64,000 bases of DNA, from the NCBI RefSeq assembly GCF_947258355.1, contig NZ_CAMYIC010000012.1, positions 62,001 through 126,000 on the forward strand. The letters run 5' to 3'. Origin of the DNA: an uncultured Allomuricauda sp. (GTDB lineage Bacteria; Bacteroidota; Bacteroidia; Flavobacteriales; Flavobacteriaceae). Position 1 is the stretch's first letter, and the number at the start of each line of letters is the position of its first letter. Both the position numbers and the translations under genes were made by a program. The notes under the pieces were generated by a model. It was not told the origin of the DNA and made no database searches. It saw only the letters and a program-made list of their open reading frames with translations. Shown here piece after piece: positions 53,159 to 62,662 of this stretch.

Positions 53159-55008
53159 TGGCCGACATCATTAAACTTTTACCGGACCATGTCGCTAACC
53201 AGATAGCCGCAGGGGAGGTGGTTCAACGACCCGCTTCCGTGGTTAAAGAGCTGATGGAAAATGCTATAGATGCAGGTGCTACTTCTATTAAATTGATTAT
53301 TAAGGATGGTGGCAAAACACTCATTCAAGTAGTCGATGATGGTGTAGGGATGAGCGAGACAGATGCTCGATTATCTTTTGAGCGCCATGCCACATCCAAA
53401 ATATCATCCGCACAGGATTTGTTCAATCTGGAAACAAAAGGTTTTAGAGGTGAGGCTTTGGCATCAATCGCCGCAATTGCCCATGTGGATATGCAGACAC
53501 GCACTGAGGATAATGAAATCGGGACCCATTTAAAAATTGAGGGAAGTAAAATTGTATCCCAAGAAGTAGTGGCCACTCCAAAGGGAACCTCAATATCCGT
53601 AAAAAATCTGTTCTTCAATATTCCTGCGAGACGTAACTTTTTAAAGTCCAACCAGGTGGAACTCCGCCATATTACGGATGAATTCCATCGTGTTGCCATG
53701 GTGCATCCCAATGTCGAATTTCACTTTTACAACAATGGTTCGGAAATGTTCAATTTGCCCAGTACAAAACACCGTCAACGTATTGTGCATATTTTTGGCA
53801 GTAAAATGGAACACCGTTTGGTTCCTGTAAACGAAGAAACCGAGGTAGTAAAAGTTTCTGGATTTATTTGTAAACCCGAGTTTGCCAAAAAGAGCAGGGG
53901 AGAGCAATTCTTTTTTGCCAATAACAGGTATATAAAAAGTCCTTATTTGCACCATGCTGTTGTGGCAGCTTTTGAAGGGTTGATTAAATCAGATACCTAT
54001 CCAGGCTATTTTCTTTTTTTGGATGTAGATCCAGCTTCCATTGATATAAACATTCATCCAACCAAAACCGAGGTAAAGTTTGATGATGAAAATACCCTTT
54101 ATGCCATTTTAAGGTCCACGATAAAACATAGTTTAGGACAGTTCAACGTGGCTCCGGTATTGGATTTTGATCATGATCCCAATTTGGATACACCCTATTC
54201 CTACAAAGAAAAAGGGGCAGTAATTCCAAAAGTTACGGTTGATGTAACATTTAATCCCTTCAAAGAAACAGCACCCAAAGAAAATACCTCGGGAAGCAGT
54301 TTCCGTAAACAAAGCACCAAAGGTTGGGAGGATTTGTACGAAGGACTTGGCAATCAGAATGACCATCAAGAGTTCAGTAGCGTGGTAATCGAGTCTGAAA
54401 GTGAGGAGCAAGGTACCTTGTACTCGGGAGAAGAGATCGAAGAGCATTTGGCCGCCACGTTTCAATTACGACGCAAATTTGTGGTGAGTACCGTTAAGTC
54501 GGGCATGTTGGTCATCCATCAAAATAGGGCCCACGAACGCATTCTTTTTGAGAAGTTTTTAGGTGAAATCACCGTAAAAGAAGGTGTGAGCCAGCAGTTG
54601 CTCTTTCCTTTGGAACTTACTTTTAACAAACAGGAGCTGGCCGTACTCAAGGAAATCCAAGAAAGCCTGACAAACATTGGGTTTGCTTTTCAGAGTTTGG
54701 AAGAGGAAACTGTAAAAGTGACAGGCGTGCCCATGATGGTTCCGGAAAGTGGGATTGGCACGGTATTAGACCGTTTAATTGCAGATTATATGGAGGGGTA
54801 TACCGACGGTTCCATTTCGCAGGCCGAAATGTTGGCCAAGGTGCTGAGCAGGAACCTGGCGGTACGTACAGGCGATATGTTGGATAGTGAGTCGCAGTTG
54901 ATGTTGGTAAACAACCTTTTTGCATGCAAAGAACCCACATTGAGCCCTTTTCAAAAAATAACATATACCATTATCTCCGAAGGGGATATCGATAAAAAAT
55001 TCAATTAA
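53158..55008 (+). CDS. mutL: DNA mismatch repair protein MutL, endonuclease motifs missing
   Basis: The 616-residue protein has the N-terminal GHKL ATPase (N35 in MENAIDAGA, DDGVGM near 60-65, GFRGEAL 95-101) and a C-terminal dimerisation domain. The DQHA(x)2E(x)4E endonuclease motif is replaced by HQNRAHERILFE (454-465), and the C-terminal CPHGRP position reads LSPFQKIT. It is therefore probably a non-endonuclease MutL. Length fits the family. Confidence 0.93.
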   Translation: MADIIKLLPDHVANQIAAGEVVQRPASVVKELMENAIDAGATSIKLIIKDGGKTLIQVVDDGVGMSETDARLSFERHATSKISSAQDLFNLETKGFRGEALASIAAIAHVDMQTRTEDNEIGTHLKIEGSKIVSQEVVATPKGTSISVKNLFFNIPARRNFLKSNQVELRHITDEFHRVAMVHPNVEFHFYNNGSEMFNLPSTKHRQRIVHIFGSKMEHRLVPVNEETEVVKVSGFICKPEFAKKSRGEQFFFANNRYIKSPYLHHAVVAAFEGLIKSDTYPGYFLFLDVDPASIDINIHPTKTEVKFDDENTLYAILRSTIKHSLGQFNVAPVLDFDHDPNLDTPYSYKEKGAVIPKVTVDVTFNPFKETAPKENTSGSSFRKQSTKGWEDLYEGLGNQNDHQEFSSVVIESESEEQGTLYSGEEIEEHLAATFQLRRKFVVSTVKSGMLVIHQNRAHERILFEKFLGEITVKEGVSQQLLFPLELTFNKQELAVLKEIQESLTNIGFAFQSLEEETVKVTGVPMMVPESGIGTVLDRLIADYMEGYTDGSISQAEMLAKVLSRNLAVRTGDMLDSESQLMLVNNLFACKEPTLSPFQKITYTIISEGDIDKKFN

Positions 55009-55743
55009 ATGGGTAGAATGACCGAGGCAGTAAAGCATATATTGATCATTAACGTGATCATGTTTTTTGCCACATTTTTATACGGGGATCAAATGTACCA
55101 ATGGATGTCGCTATGGTTTCCCAAAAATCCAAATTTTGAATGGTGGCAGGTGGTTTCACATATGTTCATGCACGGTAACCTAATGCATATTCTGTTCAAT
55201 ATGTATGCCCTTTGGGCCTTTGGTACACCATTGGAGCGTATTTGGGGCAAGAACAAGTTCCTGTTTTTTTACTTTTCTGCTGGTTTAGGGTCTGCTGCAC
55301 TGCATACAGGTGTGAATTATTTTCTTTTCAACGAAGGAATGAGTGCTTTGGAAGGAGCAGGCATTGCCCGTACACAGATTTTGGATATTTTGGCCAACGG
55401 GCAGTATAGTCCAGGTTGGTACGATATCGCAGGGAAAAGCACCGTGGACAGTATGCTGACTGCTTTTAATACACCAGCGGTAGGAGCATCTGGGGCTATC
55501 TATGGTATCTTGGTTGCTTTCGCGTTTATGTATTCTGAGGCAAAACTGATGCTTATCTTTTTGCCCGTACCGGTAAAAGCGAAATATTTTGTACCAATTC
55601 TAATTGCAGTTGACCTTATTTTTGGAATAGGAAATGTGAATACGGGTGTGGCACATTTTGCCCACATAGGTGGTGCTTTAATAGGATTTTTGATGATGTG
55701 GTATTGGAAAAAGAACCAGTTTAACAATAATCGATGGGATTAA
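55009..55743 (+). CDS. Rhomboid-family intramembrane protease (1)
   Basis: The 244-residue polytopic membrane protein has the rhomboid serine in VGASGAIYG (S161) and the catalytic His in AHFAHIGGAL (H219); the HGNLMHILFNMYALW stretch (about 57-71) is the family L1 region. The dyad is complete, so activity is likely; substrates are unknown. It begins immediately after mutL and is followed 3 nt later by a second rhomboid. Confidence 0.87.
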   Translation: MGRMTEAVKHILIINVIMFFATFLYGDQMYQWMSLWFPKNPNFEWWQVVSHMFMHGNLMHILFNMYALWAFGTPLERIWGKNKFLFFYFSAGLGSAALHTGVNYFLFNEGMSALEGAGIARTQILDILANGQYSPGWYDIAGKSTVDSMLTAFNTPAVGASGAIYGILVAFAFMYSEAKLMLIFLPVPVKAKYFVPILIAVDLIFGIGNVNTGVAHFAHIGGALIGFLMMWYWKKNQFNNNRWD

Positions 55744-55746
55744 CCT

Positions 55747-56610
55747 ATGATGAACGGTGGATTACGATATCAATTTGCTAGGCTCAGTATAGCGGAGAAG
55801 CTAATTGCTATTAACGTACTTATTTTTCTAATTGATGGACTTTCCGGTGCTTTGCTGGGGCATTCGTTTTCGCAATGGTTTCTACTGCCCAAGGATTTTT
55901 TTGATTTTTTGACCCAGCCATGGTCGTTGGTCACCTATTCGTTTTTCCATGCAGGTTTTGGTCATATTTTTTGGAATATGATCGTGCTCTATTTTGCCAG
56001 TCGAATATTTTTAAACCTTTTTGATTCCCAAAGGTTTATCAATGTATATTTTTTGGGGTTGATGTTGGGTGGACTGGTATTTCTGTTGAGCTATAATGTA
56101 TTTCCGACCCTTGTTAATTCCAATACAGCCTTGATAGGGGCATCCGCAGGAGTAAATGCGGTGCTTATTTTTGTTTGCGCCTATATTCCCAACCAAGAGG
56201 TGCGACTCATCTTTTTCAATATCAAGTTGTGGTATATCGGTGCGGCTTTGGTCATCAAGGATTTGGTAATGATCGGGATGGGAGATAACATCGGTGGAGG
56301 AATGGCACATCTGGGTGGTGCTTTTTTGGGATACATGTATGCGAGACAGCTGTTCAAAGGCAATGATATAGGTTCTGGTTTTACGAAATTACGGTATGCG
56401 ATAGTGGATCTTTTCAAGCCCAAAGAGAAAAAGGCACCGCTTAAAACAGTCTACAAGAAAAAAGCGTCATCAACTAGCAAGAAGGATTATGATAAACAAG
56501 CCAAACAGCGTAAAATAGACTCAATTTTGGATAAAATCAGTAAATCTGGTTATGAGAGCTTGTCCAAAGAGGAAAAAGATTTTTTGTTTAAGGCTGGTAA
56601 GGAAGACTGA
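55747..56610 (+). CDS. Rhomboid-family intramembrane protease (2), with basic tail
   Basis: The 287-residue protein has about six membrane helices; S133 in ALIGASAGVNAV and H188 in MAHLGGAF form the dyad. A basic cytoplasmic C-terminal tail (KPKEKKAPLKTVYKKKASS, then a final helix) of about 80 residues is added. It is a tandem, diverged paralogue of the preceding gene. ATG codons occur at 55747 and 55750. Confidence 0.86.
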   Translation: MMNGGLRYQFARLSIAEKLIAINVLIFLIDGLSGALLGHSFSQWFLLPKDFFDFLTQPWSLVTYSFFHAGFGHIFWNMIVLYFASRIFLNLFDSQRFINVYFLGLMLGGLVFLLSYNVFPTLVNSNTALIGASAGVNAVLIFVCAYIPNQEVRLIFFNIKLWYIGAALVIKDLVMIGMGDNIGGGMAHLGGAFLGYMYARQLFKGNDIGSGFTKLRYAIVDLFKPKEKKAPLKTVYKKKASSTSKKDYDKQAKQRKIDSILDKISKSGYESLSKEEKDFLFKAGKED

Positions 56611-56613
56611 TAC

Positions 56614-57666
56614 GTGAAAAACCTTTCATTTTTTGATAAAATCGTCTTTTTTCTGAACACTCTAGCAGCTTTGGTGTTGTCAGTTTCCTTGCTTGTACCC
56701 TATGCTCCAATCAAAATAATATCTTCTCTTTCGATAGTAAGTCTGATAGTTCCCTTTACAGTACTCATTAATTTGATTTTTGTGGTTTATTGGTTGCTGA
56801 AAAGCAAACGGAACTTTTTATTGTCAGGAATTTTACTGTTGCTTTGGTATTTATTGCTTGGACCATTTTATCAATTTTCCAATGGGGGTGATGAATCCAA
56901 TATTGACAATGAAAATTCATTTTCAGTCATGTCCTTTAATGCCAGAAGTTTTAATGAATTAAAGCAAATAAAGGAGGATAACGTTGAAGAAAGGATTTAT
57001 GAATTTGTTTCCCAACAAAATCCGGATGTGGTTTGCTTTCAAGAAACTTTGTATGCCATGAAAGTTAATGATGCCCTTAGCCAATATGAATATAAATTTG
57101 TCGATTTTATATATGGTAAGCATCGTGGAAAAGTTATTCTTTCGATTTACTCTAAATACCCTATTGCAAAAGTAGATTCCATAATATTCCCCAATAGTTT
57201 CAATAACGCGATATACGCAGATATCCTATTTCGGAACGATACTATAAGAATCTATAACTTGCACTTGCAGTCATTCAGGATAGTTCCAGGTCTGAATACC
57301 ATTCAAAATGCGGAATCGAACAGACTATTTGAGAAGTCCCGAGACGTTATGCTAAAACAATACCAGCAGGCTAGTTTAATACGTCAAAACATGAATGAAA
57401 CCAATTTTAAGAAGGTAGTGGTAGGAGATTTTAACAATACTCAATACTCCAATGTGTACCATGCTATTAAAGGGGATATGAAGGATTCTTATTTTGAGAT
57501 GGGAAAAGGTTTTGGTCGTAGTTATGATTTGCTAAAGTTTCCTATCCGAATAGACTATATATTGGCAGATCCTGAATTTGAAGTCCTTGACCATCAAAAT
57601 TTTGATGTTCGATTATCCGATCATTATCCCATTATGGCCACTTTACGCCTAAAATCAGATCAATAG
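56614..57666 (+). CDS. Membrane-anchored endonuclease/exonuclease/phosphatase-fold protein
   Basis: The start is GTG at 56614, 3 nt after the rhomboid stop; no suitable ATG precedes the first helix. The 350-residue protein has three N-terminal membrane segments (about 10-88) and an EEP domain: VMSFNARSFNEL, CFQETL, VVGDFNNTQ and SDHYPIMA, giving the N, E, D/N and D/H active-site residues. The EEP domain is probably periplasmic; its substrate (nucleic acid or phospholipid headgroup) is unknown. It overlaps the convergent gene by 12 nt. Confidence 0.85.
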   Translation: MKNLSFFDKIVFFLNTLAALVLSVSLLVPYAPIKIISSLSIVSLIVPFTVLINLIFVVYWLLKSKRNFLLSGILLLLWYLLLGPFYQFSNGGDESNIDNENSFSVMSFNARSFNELKQIKEDNVEERIYEFVSQQNPDVVCFQETLYAMKVNDALSQYEYKFVDFIYGKHRGKVILSIYSKYPIAKVDSIIFPNSFNNAIYADILFRNDTIRIYNLHLQSFRIVPGLNTIQNAESNRLFEKSRDVMLKQYQQASLIRQNMNETNFKKVVVGDFNNTQYSNVYHAIKGDMKDSYFEMGKGFGRSYDLLKFPIRIDYILADPEFEVLDHQNFDVRLSDHYPIMATLRLKSDQ

Positions 57667-57963
57667 GCAATCCATAGTGTCTGCGAAAATGTGAATGATC
57701 AAGGCCAATCCAATAATCCTTGTATGTTTAAAAAAAGGCAATATACAATAGCCTAAAATGGTCCAATAGCTGTGTAGCATATGAAATCCAATACTGCATC
57801 GATTCGGGTCGTAGAGGGGAGTGGCCCAAAGGTGATCTATGTCTATAATAATTCCTGCTAACAGTATTAGTGCCACTTTTATCCTGTTGTCCTTAAAGAA
57901 CCAAAAGGCAATCAAGATAGGAACCAAAAAATGTATGCCGTAATGAATAAGGTGCCTAAGCAT
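57655..57963 (-). CDS. DUF6122-family membrane protein
   Basis: The 102-residue protein has three or four hydrophobic segments and the polar residues HYGIHFLVP, DIDHLWATP, CSIGFHMLHS and HIFADTMDC. Conserved His/Asp in these loops suggest a metal site in the membrane, as in the DUF6122 family. Function is unknown. It overlaps the wbqC gene by 8 nt and the convergent EEP gene by 12 nt. Confidence 0.75.
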   Translation of the reverse strand: MLRHLIHYGIHFLVPILIAFWFFKDNRIKVALILLAGIIIDIDHLWATPLYDPNRCSIGFHMLHSYWTILGYCILPFFKHTRIIGLALIIHIFADTMDCLLI

Positions 57964-58588
57964 TTTTTAAATCTAAAGATAGACTTTTTAAGTAGCTGAG
58001 CGTATTGGTACCTTCGTTGAACAAAAGATCCAAAATGCTTAAATTGGGTATGAACCCATGCCGCTCCTCAAAAACTTGGGCGTAGGGTCCAATGTTCCAA
58101 TTTCTTTCTTTTTTGGCATCGACCAAAAAACGGGCATCAAAATAATTTGCGGGAACTACTTCGTATTTCTCTGTTTTTGCAGATGGAATCTGTATTCCGA
58201 TACAATCTCCAATAACCTTGATGGATTTTAAATTGAAATCGTAAAGGGAGTCGTCATTTCCTTCATAGAGCGGCCTTAGGTCATCTTCATAAAACTCAAA
58301 AAAAGGAGATGTCCTGTAGGCAGTTTCCAAAGTTCGCCAATGCTCTTTTTTCCAATTGTAGCTATTCTCCGTGGATACATCGGCATATTTTTGGCGACCT
58401 TCTTTCCCGCCAACATGTTGTATAGGGATATTTAACATATGCTTGCCCTTGTCCGTTGAAATGTAGCAACGGTTTCGATAGGTCTGTTTCTGAAAATTAT
58501 CCTGCGCCTCCCAGATCACCTCATTCTGAACAATGGCCGCAAAAGTGGCGATACTTGGAAAATAGGAAGGATGAACAAGAATTTTCAA
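57956..58588 (-). CDS. WbqC-family protein
   Basis: The 210-residue protein matches WbqC: HPSYFPSIATFAAIVQNEVI at the N-terminus and KKEHWRTLETAYRTSPFFEF. The family is associated with O-antigen and other surface glycan synthesis but its reaction is not established. It lies 22 nt downstream of lepB in the operon. Confidence 0.85.
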   Translation of the reverse strand: MKILVHPSYFPSIATFAAIVQNEVIWEAQDNFQKQTYRNRCYISTDKGKHMLNIPIQHVGGKEGRQKYADVSTENSYNWKKEHWRTLETAYRTSPFFEFYEDDLRPLYEGNDDSLYDFNLKSIKVIGDCIGIQIPSAKTEKYEVVPANYFDARFLVDAKKERNWNIGPYAQVFEERHGFIPNLSILDLLFNEGTNTLSYLKSLSLDLKNA

Positions 58589-58610
58589 AGAACAAATTAA
58601 TTAAGATTAC

Positions 58611-60350
58611 CTATGATTTTTTCTTCTTTCTCTTACGGAAGAAATCAAAAATGAACCAAGCGGCTAAAAGCGCTATAAAATACCAGAAGTAGGATACTGG
58701 CTCGCCACTTCCTCCAACAGTTGTAAATACACGGTCCCAGCGTATCCTCCAATTGGCGATTCCTTGTCTGAAGTTATCAAAGCTCATCCAAAGGAAAACA
58801 GGCTTGCCCACAATATGATTGGCAGGTACATAACCCCAAGTCCTGCTATCTTCGGAGTGGTCGCGGTTATCACCCATCATCCAGTAATAGTCCTGTTTAA
58901 AAGTATAAGAATCGGCTTCTTCCCCATTGATCAATACCTTATTGCCCGTAACCTTCACATCGTTGTATTCGTAATCCCTTATGATTTTTTTGTACAATGG
59001 AATGGTTCTGGAATTGATTTCAACCGTGGTTCCTTTCTTAGGAATATAAATTGGTCCAAAGTTATCGTTGTTCCATGGATAAAGGTTGGGTTTTTGCGGG
59101 AATGCGCCACCGTACTCTCCTTTTGGTTCAATGGTTTTAACCACGGAGTCAATGGCAGGGTTGTTTCTGAGCGTAGCTACCATTTCGTCGGTAAGATTGG
59201 CCATTCTAGATCGTGGCTTTTCCTCGGTCAGGGAAATCCTTAATTGACGAATAACGTCGGTTGGAATACCACTTTCTTTGGTGTAGAGTTCAAACTTGCC
59301 ATCTTTTGTTTGCCTTCCTCCGGAAATGTAAGGTGCCAATCCGTTATATTGAGCTTCATTAAGGTTGGTTGCAATATATTTTCTAACATAGTCTGCTGCA
59401 TCGACCTCTTCAAAGTATCTGCTCGAAACCCCATTTTTCGCATAAACTTCATAGACATACATCGGTTTTGCCCTATCCGATAGTATGAGCTTTTCACCAT
59501 TGATGTGCACAAACCCATCGATTACCTCCAAAGAGTCCCCTGGGGCGCCTACACAACGTTTTACATAGTTGGATTTTTTATCAATTGGTTTTTTGACAGC
59601 TTTGTCCGCTCTAAAAAATTGTACTAAAGTATCGGCTGGTAAACTAAAAACTACGATGTCATTCTTTTTGACCTTTTCAAACCCTGGCAAACGCATATAA
59701 GGTAATTGCAGTTTGTTGATCCAAGAGCTCTTGTAAGTTTCCGGATTTACATCGGCTAAATATGACCTTGTTTTAAAAACTGGAAGTGTATCGTGGACCA
59801 TTGGGGCCGCCAACGTGGTCATGGGTACCCTTGCACCATAATGAAACTTACTTACGAACAAGAAATCACCGACCCTTAAAGTACGTTCCAAGGAACCTGT
59901 GGGAATTACATATGGCTGAATGAAATAGGTATGTACAAAGGTGGCCGCCACAATGGCAAAAACTATGGAGCTCACCCATTCTCCCAATCCTGTTTTGGGT
60001 TTTAGGCTACGGTCTTCAATATACTGTACATCTTCGGCATAATTAATATAGTAGATATAAAAACCAAGCGTAAGGATGACCAACCAAGTGTCTACAAGCG
60101 AGTTTTTCCCAAAACTTCTGATGGTTTCCACCCAAACCACGGGGAACATCAATAAATTGATGATTGGAATGAACAATAAGAGTACCCACCACCAAGGCCT
60201 ATTAATGATTTTCATCAAAACAATACCGTTGTAAACAGGTATGGCGGCTTCCCATGCTTTTCTTCCTGCCTTAACATAGAGTTTCCAGGTTCCCAAGAAA
60301 TGGATGACCTGGATAACCAGAATAAAAATAATCCACTGTATACCGTCCAT
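58611..60350 (-). CDS. lepB: Signal peptidase I, long Bacteroidota form
   Basis: The 579-residue protein cleaves secretory signal peptides. It has three hydrophobic N-terminal segments (to about 100), another helix (about 128-148) and the catalytic domain with S153 (PTGSLERTLRVGD) and K264 (NYVKRCVGAPGDS). The family usually has SM after the catalytic Ser; here it is SL. A large insert (about 280-455) lies between conserved boxes, and GDNRDHSEDSRTWGYVP follows. The C-terminus has one more helix and a KKRKKKKS-like tail. Confidence 0.92.
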   Translation of the reverse strand: MDGIQWIIFILVIQVIHFLGTWKLYVKAGRKAWEAAIPVYNGIVLMKIINRPWWWVLLLFIPIINLLMFPVVWVETIRSFGKNSLVDTWLVILTLGFYIYYINYAEDVQYIEDRSLKPKTGLGEWVSSIVFAIVAATFVHTYFIQPYVIPTGSLERTLRVGDFLFVSKFHYGARVPMTTLAAPMVHDTLPVFKTRSYLADVNPETYKSSWINKLQLPYMRLPGFEKVKKNDIVVFSLPADTLVQFFRADKAVKKPIDKKSNYVKRCVGAPGDSLEVIDGFVHINGEKLILSDRAKPMYVYEVYAKNGVSSRYFEEVDAADYVRKYIATNLNEAQYNGLAPYISGGRQTKDGKFELYTKESGIPTDVIRQLRISLTEEKPRSRMANLTDEMVATLRNNPAIDSVVKTIEPKGEYGGAFPQKPNLYPWNNDNFGPIYIPKKGTTVEINSRTIPLYKKIIRDYEYNDVKVTGNKVLINGEEADSYTFKQDYYWMMGDNRDHSEDSRTWGYVPANHIVGKPVFLWMSFDNFRQGIANWRIRWDRVFTTVGGSGEPVSYFWYFIALLAAWFIFDFFRKRKKKKS

Positions 60351-60390
60351 ATAAAAAATTTCTTTGTTAGACTCTGGGTCTAAATATCTG

Positions 60391-61104
60391 TTACGTTTTT
60401 TGGCTAAGGTTTAACACATCTTTCATAGAAAAAACACCTGTTTTCCCTTGAATCCATTCCGATGCGATTACCGCCCCAAGGGCAAAACCTTCTCTATTGT
60501 GTGCTTCGTGCTTTATTTCAATGGTGTCCACGGGACTCTTATAGGTTATGGTGTGGGTTCCGGGTACCATTCCTGTCCGAACTGATTTTATTGGAAGCGT
60601 TTTGTCTTGGTCCGATTTGTTCAATTCCCAATTTTCGTACAGGGTGTTTTCTATAATACCTTCTGCAAGGGTTATGGCGGTTCCGCTCGGAGCATCCAAT
60701 TTTTGGGTATGATGGATTTCTTCCATCGAAACTTTGTACTGACCCAATTCTCCCATCATTTTGGCAAGATGCCTATTAAGTTCAAAAAAGATATTTACAC
60801 CTAGACTGAAGTTGGAGGCGTAGATAAAAGCACTTTTGTTCTCCTTACAGATATCGGTGGCTTCCGAAAATCTATCCAACCACCCAGTTGTGCCACTGAT
60901 TACCGGGACCCTATTTTTAAAACAGTTGGTAATATTTTTAAAAGCAGCGTCAGGTGTACTAAAATCAATAGCGACATCCATTGAGCTATAAGCTATATCT
61001 TGCGAATGGTCATCAATCTTTGCTACGATGGTATGGCCTCTATCCTGAGCGATTTGCTCGATCATTTTTCCCATTTTGCCATATCCGAACAGACCGATTT
61101 TCAT
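60391..61104 (-). CDS. dapB: 4-hydroxy-tetrahydrodipicolinate reductase
   Basis: The 237-residue enzyme reduces tetrahydrodipicolinate in lysine and diaminopimelate synthesis. Visible are the nucleotide loop GYGKMGKM (8-15), the family pattern HHTQKLDAPSGTA (about 131-143) and GTTGWL. It sits in the parAB-lepB operon between a DUF5683 gene and lepB, an order common in Flavobacteriaceae. Confidence 0.94.
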   Translation of the reverse strand: MKIGLFGYGKMGKMIEQIAQDRGHTIVAKIDDHSQDIAYSSMDVAIDFSTPDAAFKNITNCFKNRVPVISGTTGWLDRFSEATDICKENKSAFIYASNFSLGVNIFFELNRHLAKMMGELGQYKVSMEEIHHTQKLDAPSGTAITLAEGIIENTLYENWELNKSDQDKTLPIKSVRTGMVPGTHTITYKSPVDTIEIKHEAHNREGFALGAVIASEWIQGKTGVFSMKDVLNLSQKT

Positions 61105-61107
61105 ACA

Positions 61108-61764
61108 TTAAAATTTTATGACCAAGGCCATTCCATAGTTTGGCTCATTGGTAAAAGGATTTATATCTAGATAAGGGTTGAAATCAACTGCCAGATCATC
61201 GCTCACATTATATTGTTGTAGATGCGAGTCTACATTGGCATCTATGATGTTAAGGGCATATAACGTTATGGTGATAACCAGAGCCAAATCTCTGTCCCTT
61301 TGCGTATTTTCCTGTGCTTCTTGCAACGCTTCAGAGGATACATCCGGTCCACTCCCATCCCCATTAAGATCAAAAAACTCATCGTCTTCAAAGCCTGCCA
61401 GTCGACGTTTGTATGCATTTCTGGCCCTTCGATATTCAGTATTGTTTATGGAGTAAACATATATGCCCGTTCCAATAGCTCCCCAAACTATGGGCGCTTT
61501 CCAGTAGCGCTTGTTGTAAATCTGCCCCAGACCAGGGAGGATTGCCGAATAAAAGGCGGCTTTGCTGGGCGCAAGAGGGTTAATGTCCTTTTGCTTGGTA
61601 ACTTCTTCAAAGGTGACCCCTTCTCCCTTCATGTTTTTTGATAGGGAATCTACCTCTTTGGTTTGTTGGGGCCGTTCTTTACTCTCTTTTTTCTCTTCTT
61701 CTTGCGAAAAACCTGTATGAAACAATAAAAAGGCAAAGAACAATAAAAGGAGGTTTTTATTCAC
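61108..61764 (-). CDS. DUF5683 membrane protein
   Basis: The 218-residue protein has a signal peptide (1-20), an acidic/polar linker and the DUF5683 core: PSKAAFYSAILPGLGQIYNK, then YWKAPIVWGAIGTGIYVYS, then a basic loop and a helix. The family is restricted mostly to Bacteroidota and has no known function. The gene overlaps parB by 8 nt. Confidence 0.86.
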   Translation of the reverse strand: MNKNLLLLFFAFLLFHTGFSQEEEKKESKERPQQTKEVDSLSKNMKGEGVTFEEVTKQKDINPLAPSKAAFYSAILPGLGQIYNKRYWKAPIVWGAIGTGIYVYSINNTEYRRARNAYKRRLAGFEDDEFFDLNGDGSGPDVSSEALQEAQENTQRDRDLALVITITLYALNIIDANVDSHLQQYNVSDDLAVDFNPYLDINPFTNEPNYGMALVIKF

Positions 61765-62662
61765 CTGTCAACAATTTTTTGATACGCTTAAATTCTTCCT
61801 CTGAATGGAAGGGTATCACAATTTTTCCTTTTCCGTTTTTTGATGTGGTAATGTCCACCTTGGTAGCTAGTCTTTCCTTGATGGAATCCAGACTTTTGGA
61901 AACAAAATCGGGAACATCAGTGGTACTCTTTTTGTTTTCGGGACCAGAACCTTGGGGTTCTTTTCTGGATTTCACCAATTGTTCAGTGGCTCTTACGGAT
62001 AGACCGTCGGAAACCACTTTTTCGTAAATGGCAATCTGCTCTTTTTTCTTATCGATGTTGATAAGTGCCCTACCGTGTCCCATGCTAATGAATCCGTCCC
62101 GCATACCTGTTTGGATGATGGGATCCAATTTGAGCAGGCGAAGATAATTTGTGATTGTGGAACGTTTTTTACCTACTCGATCGCTTAATTTTTCTTGGGT
62201 TATTTCAATTTCGTCGATAAGCCGTTGATAGGAGAGAGCAATTTCGATAGGGTCCAGGTCTTGTCTTTGGATATTTTCCACCAAGGCCATTTCCAAAGAT
62301 TCTTGATCGTTGGCAATACGTATATAGGCTGGAATGGTCTCCAATCCGACCAATTTTGATGCACGGAACCTACGTTCACCAGAAACCAATTGGAATTTGT
62401 TGAAATCCAGCTTCCTAACGGTAATCGGCTGTATGATGCCCAGTTCACGAATGGAGCTGGCCAGTTCTTCAAGGGCTTCGTCGTTAAAATTGGAACGGGG
62501 TTGAAAAGGGTTAACCTCAATGGAATTGATGTCCAATTCCACTACATTACCAATTACCTGATCCGCATTTTTATCCGAAACTGACTTAATATCGTTCTCT
62601 GGATCTTTTAAAAGTGCGGATAGGCCTCTTCCCAGTGCCTGTTTTTTTGTTGCTTTCGCCAT
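61757..62662 (-). CDS. parB: Chromosome-partitioning protein ParB
   Basis: The 301-residue protein has the ParB N-terminal CTP-binding domain (about 40-130; NPFQPRSNF and VSGERRFRASK), a helix-turn-helix DNA-binding domain (about 145-210; KLSDRVGKKRSTITNYLRLL) and a C-terminal dimerisation domain. It binds parS and spreads to form the partition complex. It follows parA without gap. Confidence 0.95.
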   Translation of the reverse strand: MAKATKKQALGRGLSALLKDPENDIKSVSDKNADQVIGNVVELDINSIEVNPFQPRSNFNDEALEELASSIRELGIIQPITVRKLDFNKFQLVSGERRFRASKLVGLETIPAYIRIANDQESLEMALVENIQRQDLDPIEIALSYQRLIDEIEITQEKLSDRVGKKRSTITNYLRLLKLDPIIQTGMRDGFISMGHGRALINIDKKKEQIAIYEKVVSDGLSVRATEQLVKSRKEPQGSGPENKKSTTDVPDFVSKSLDSIKERLATKVDITTSKNGKGKIVIPFHSEEEFKRIKKLLTGE

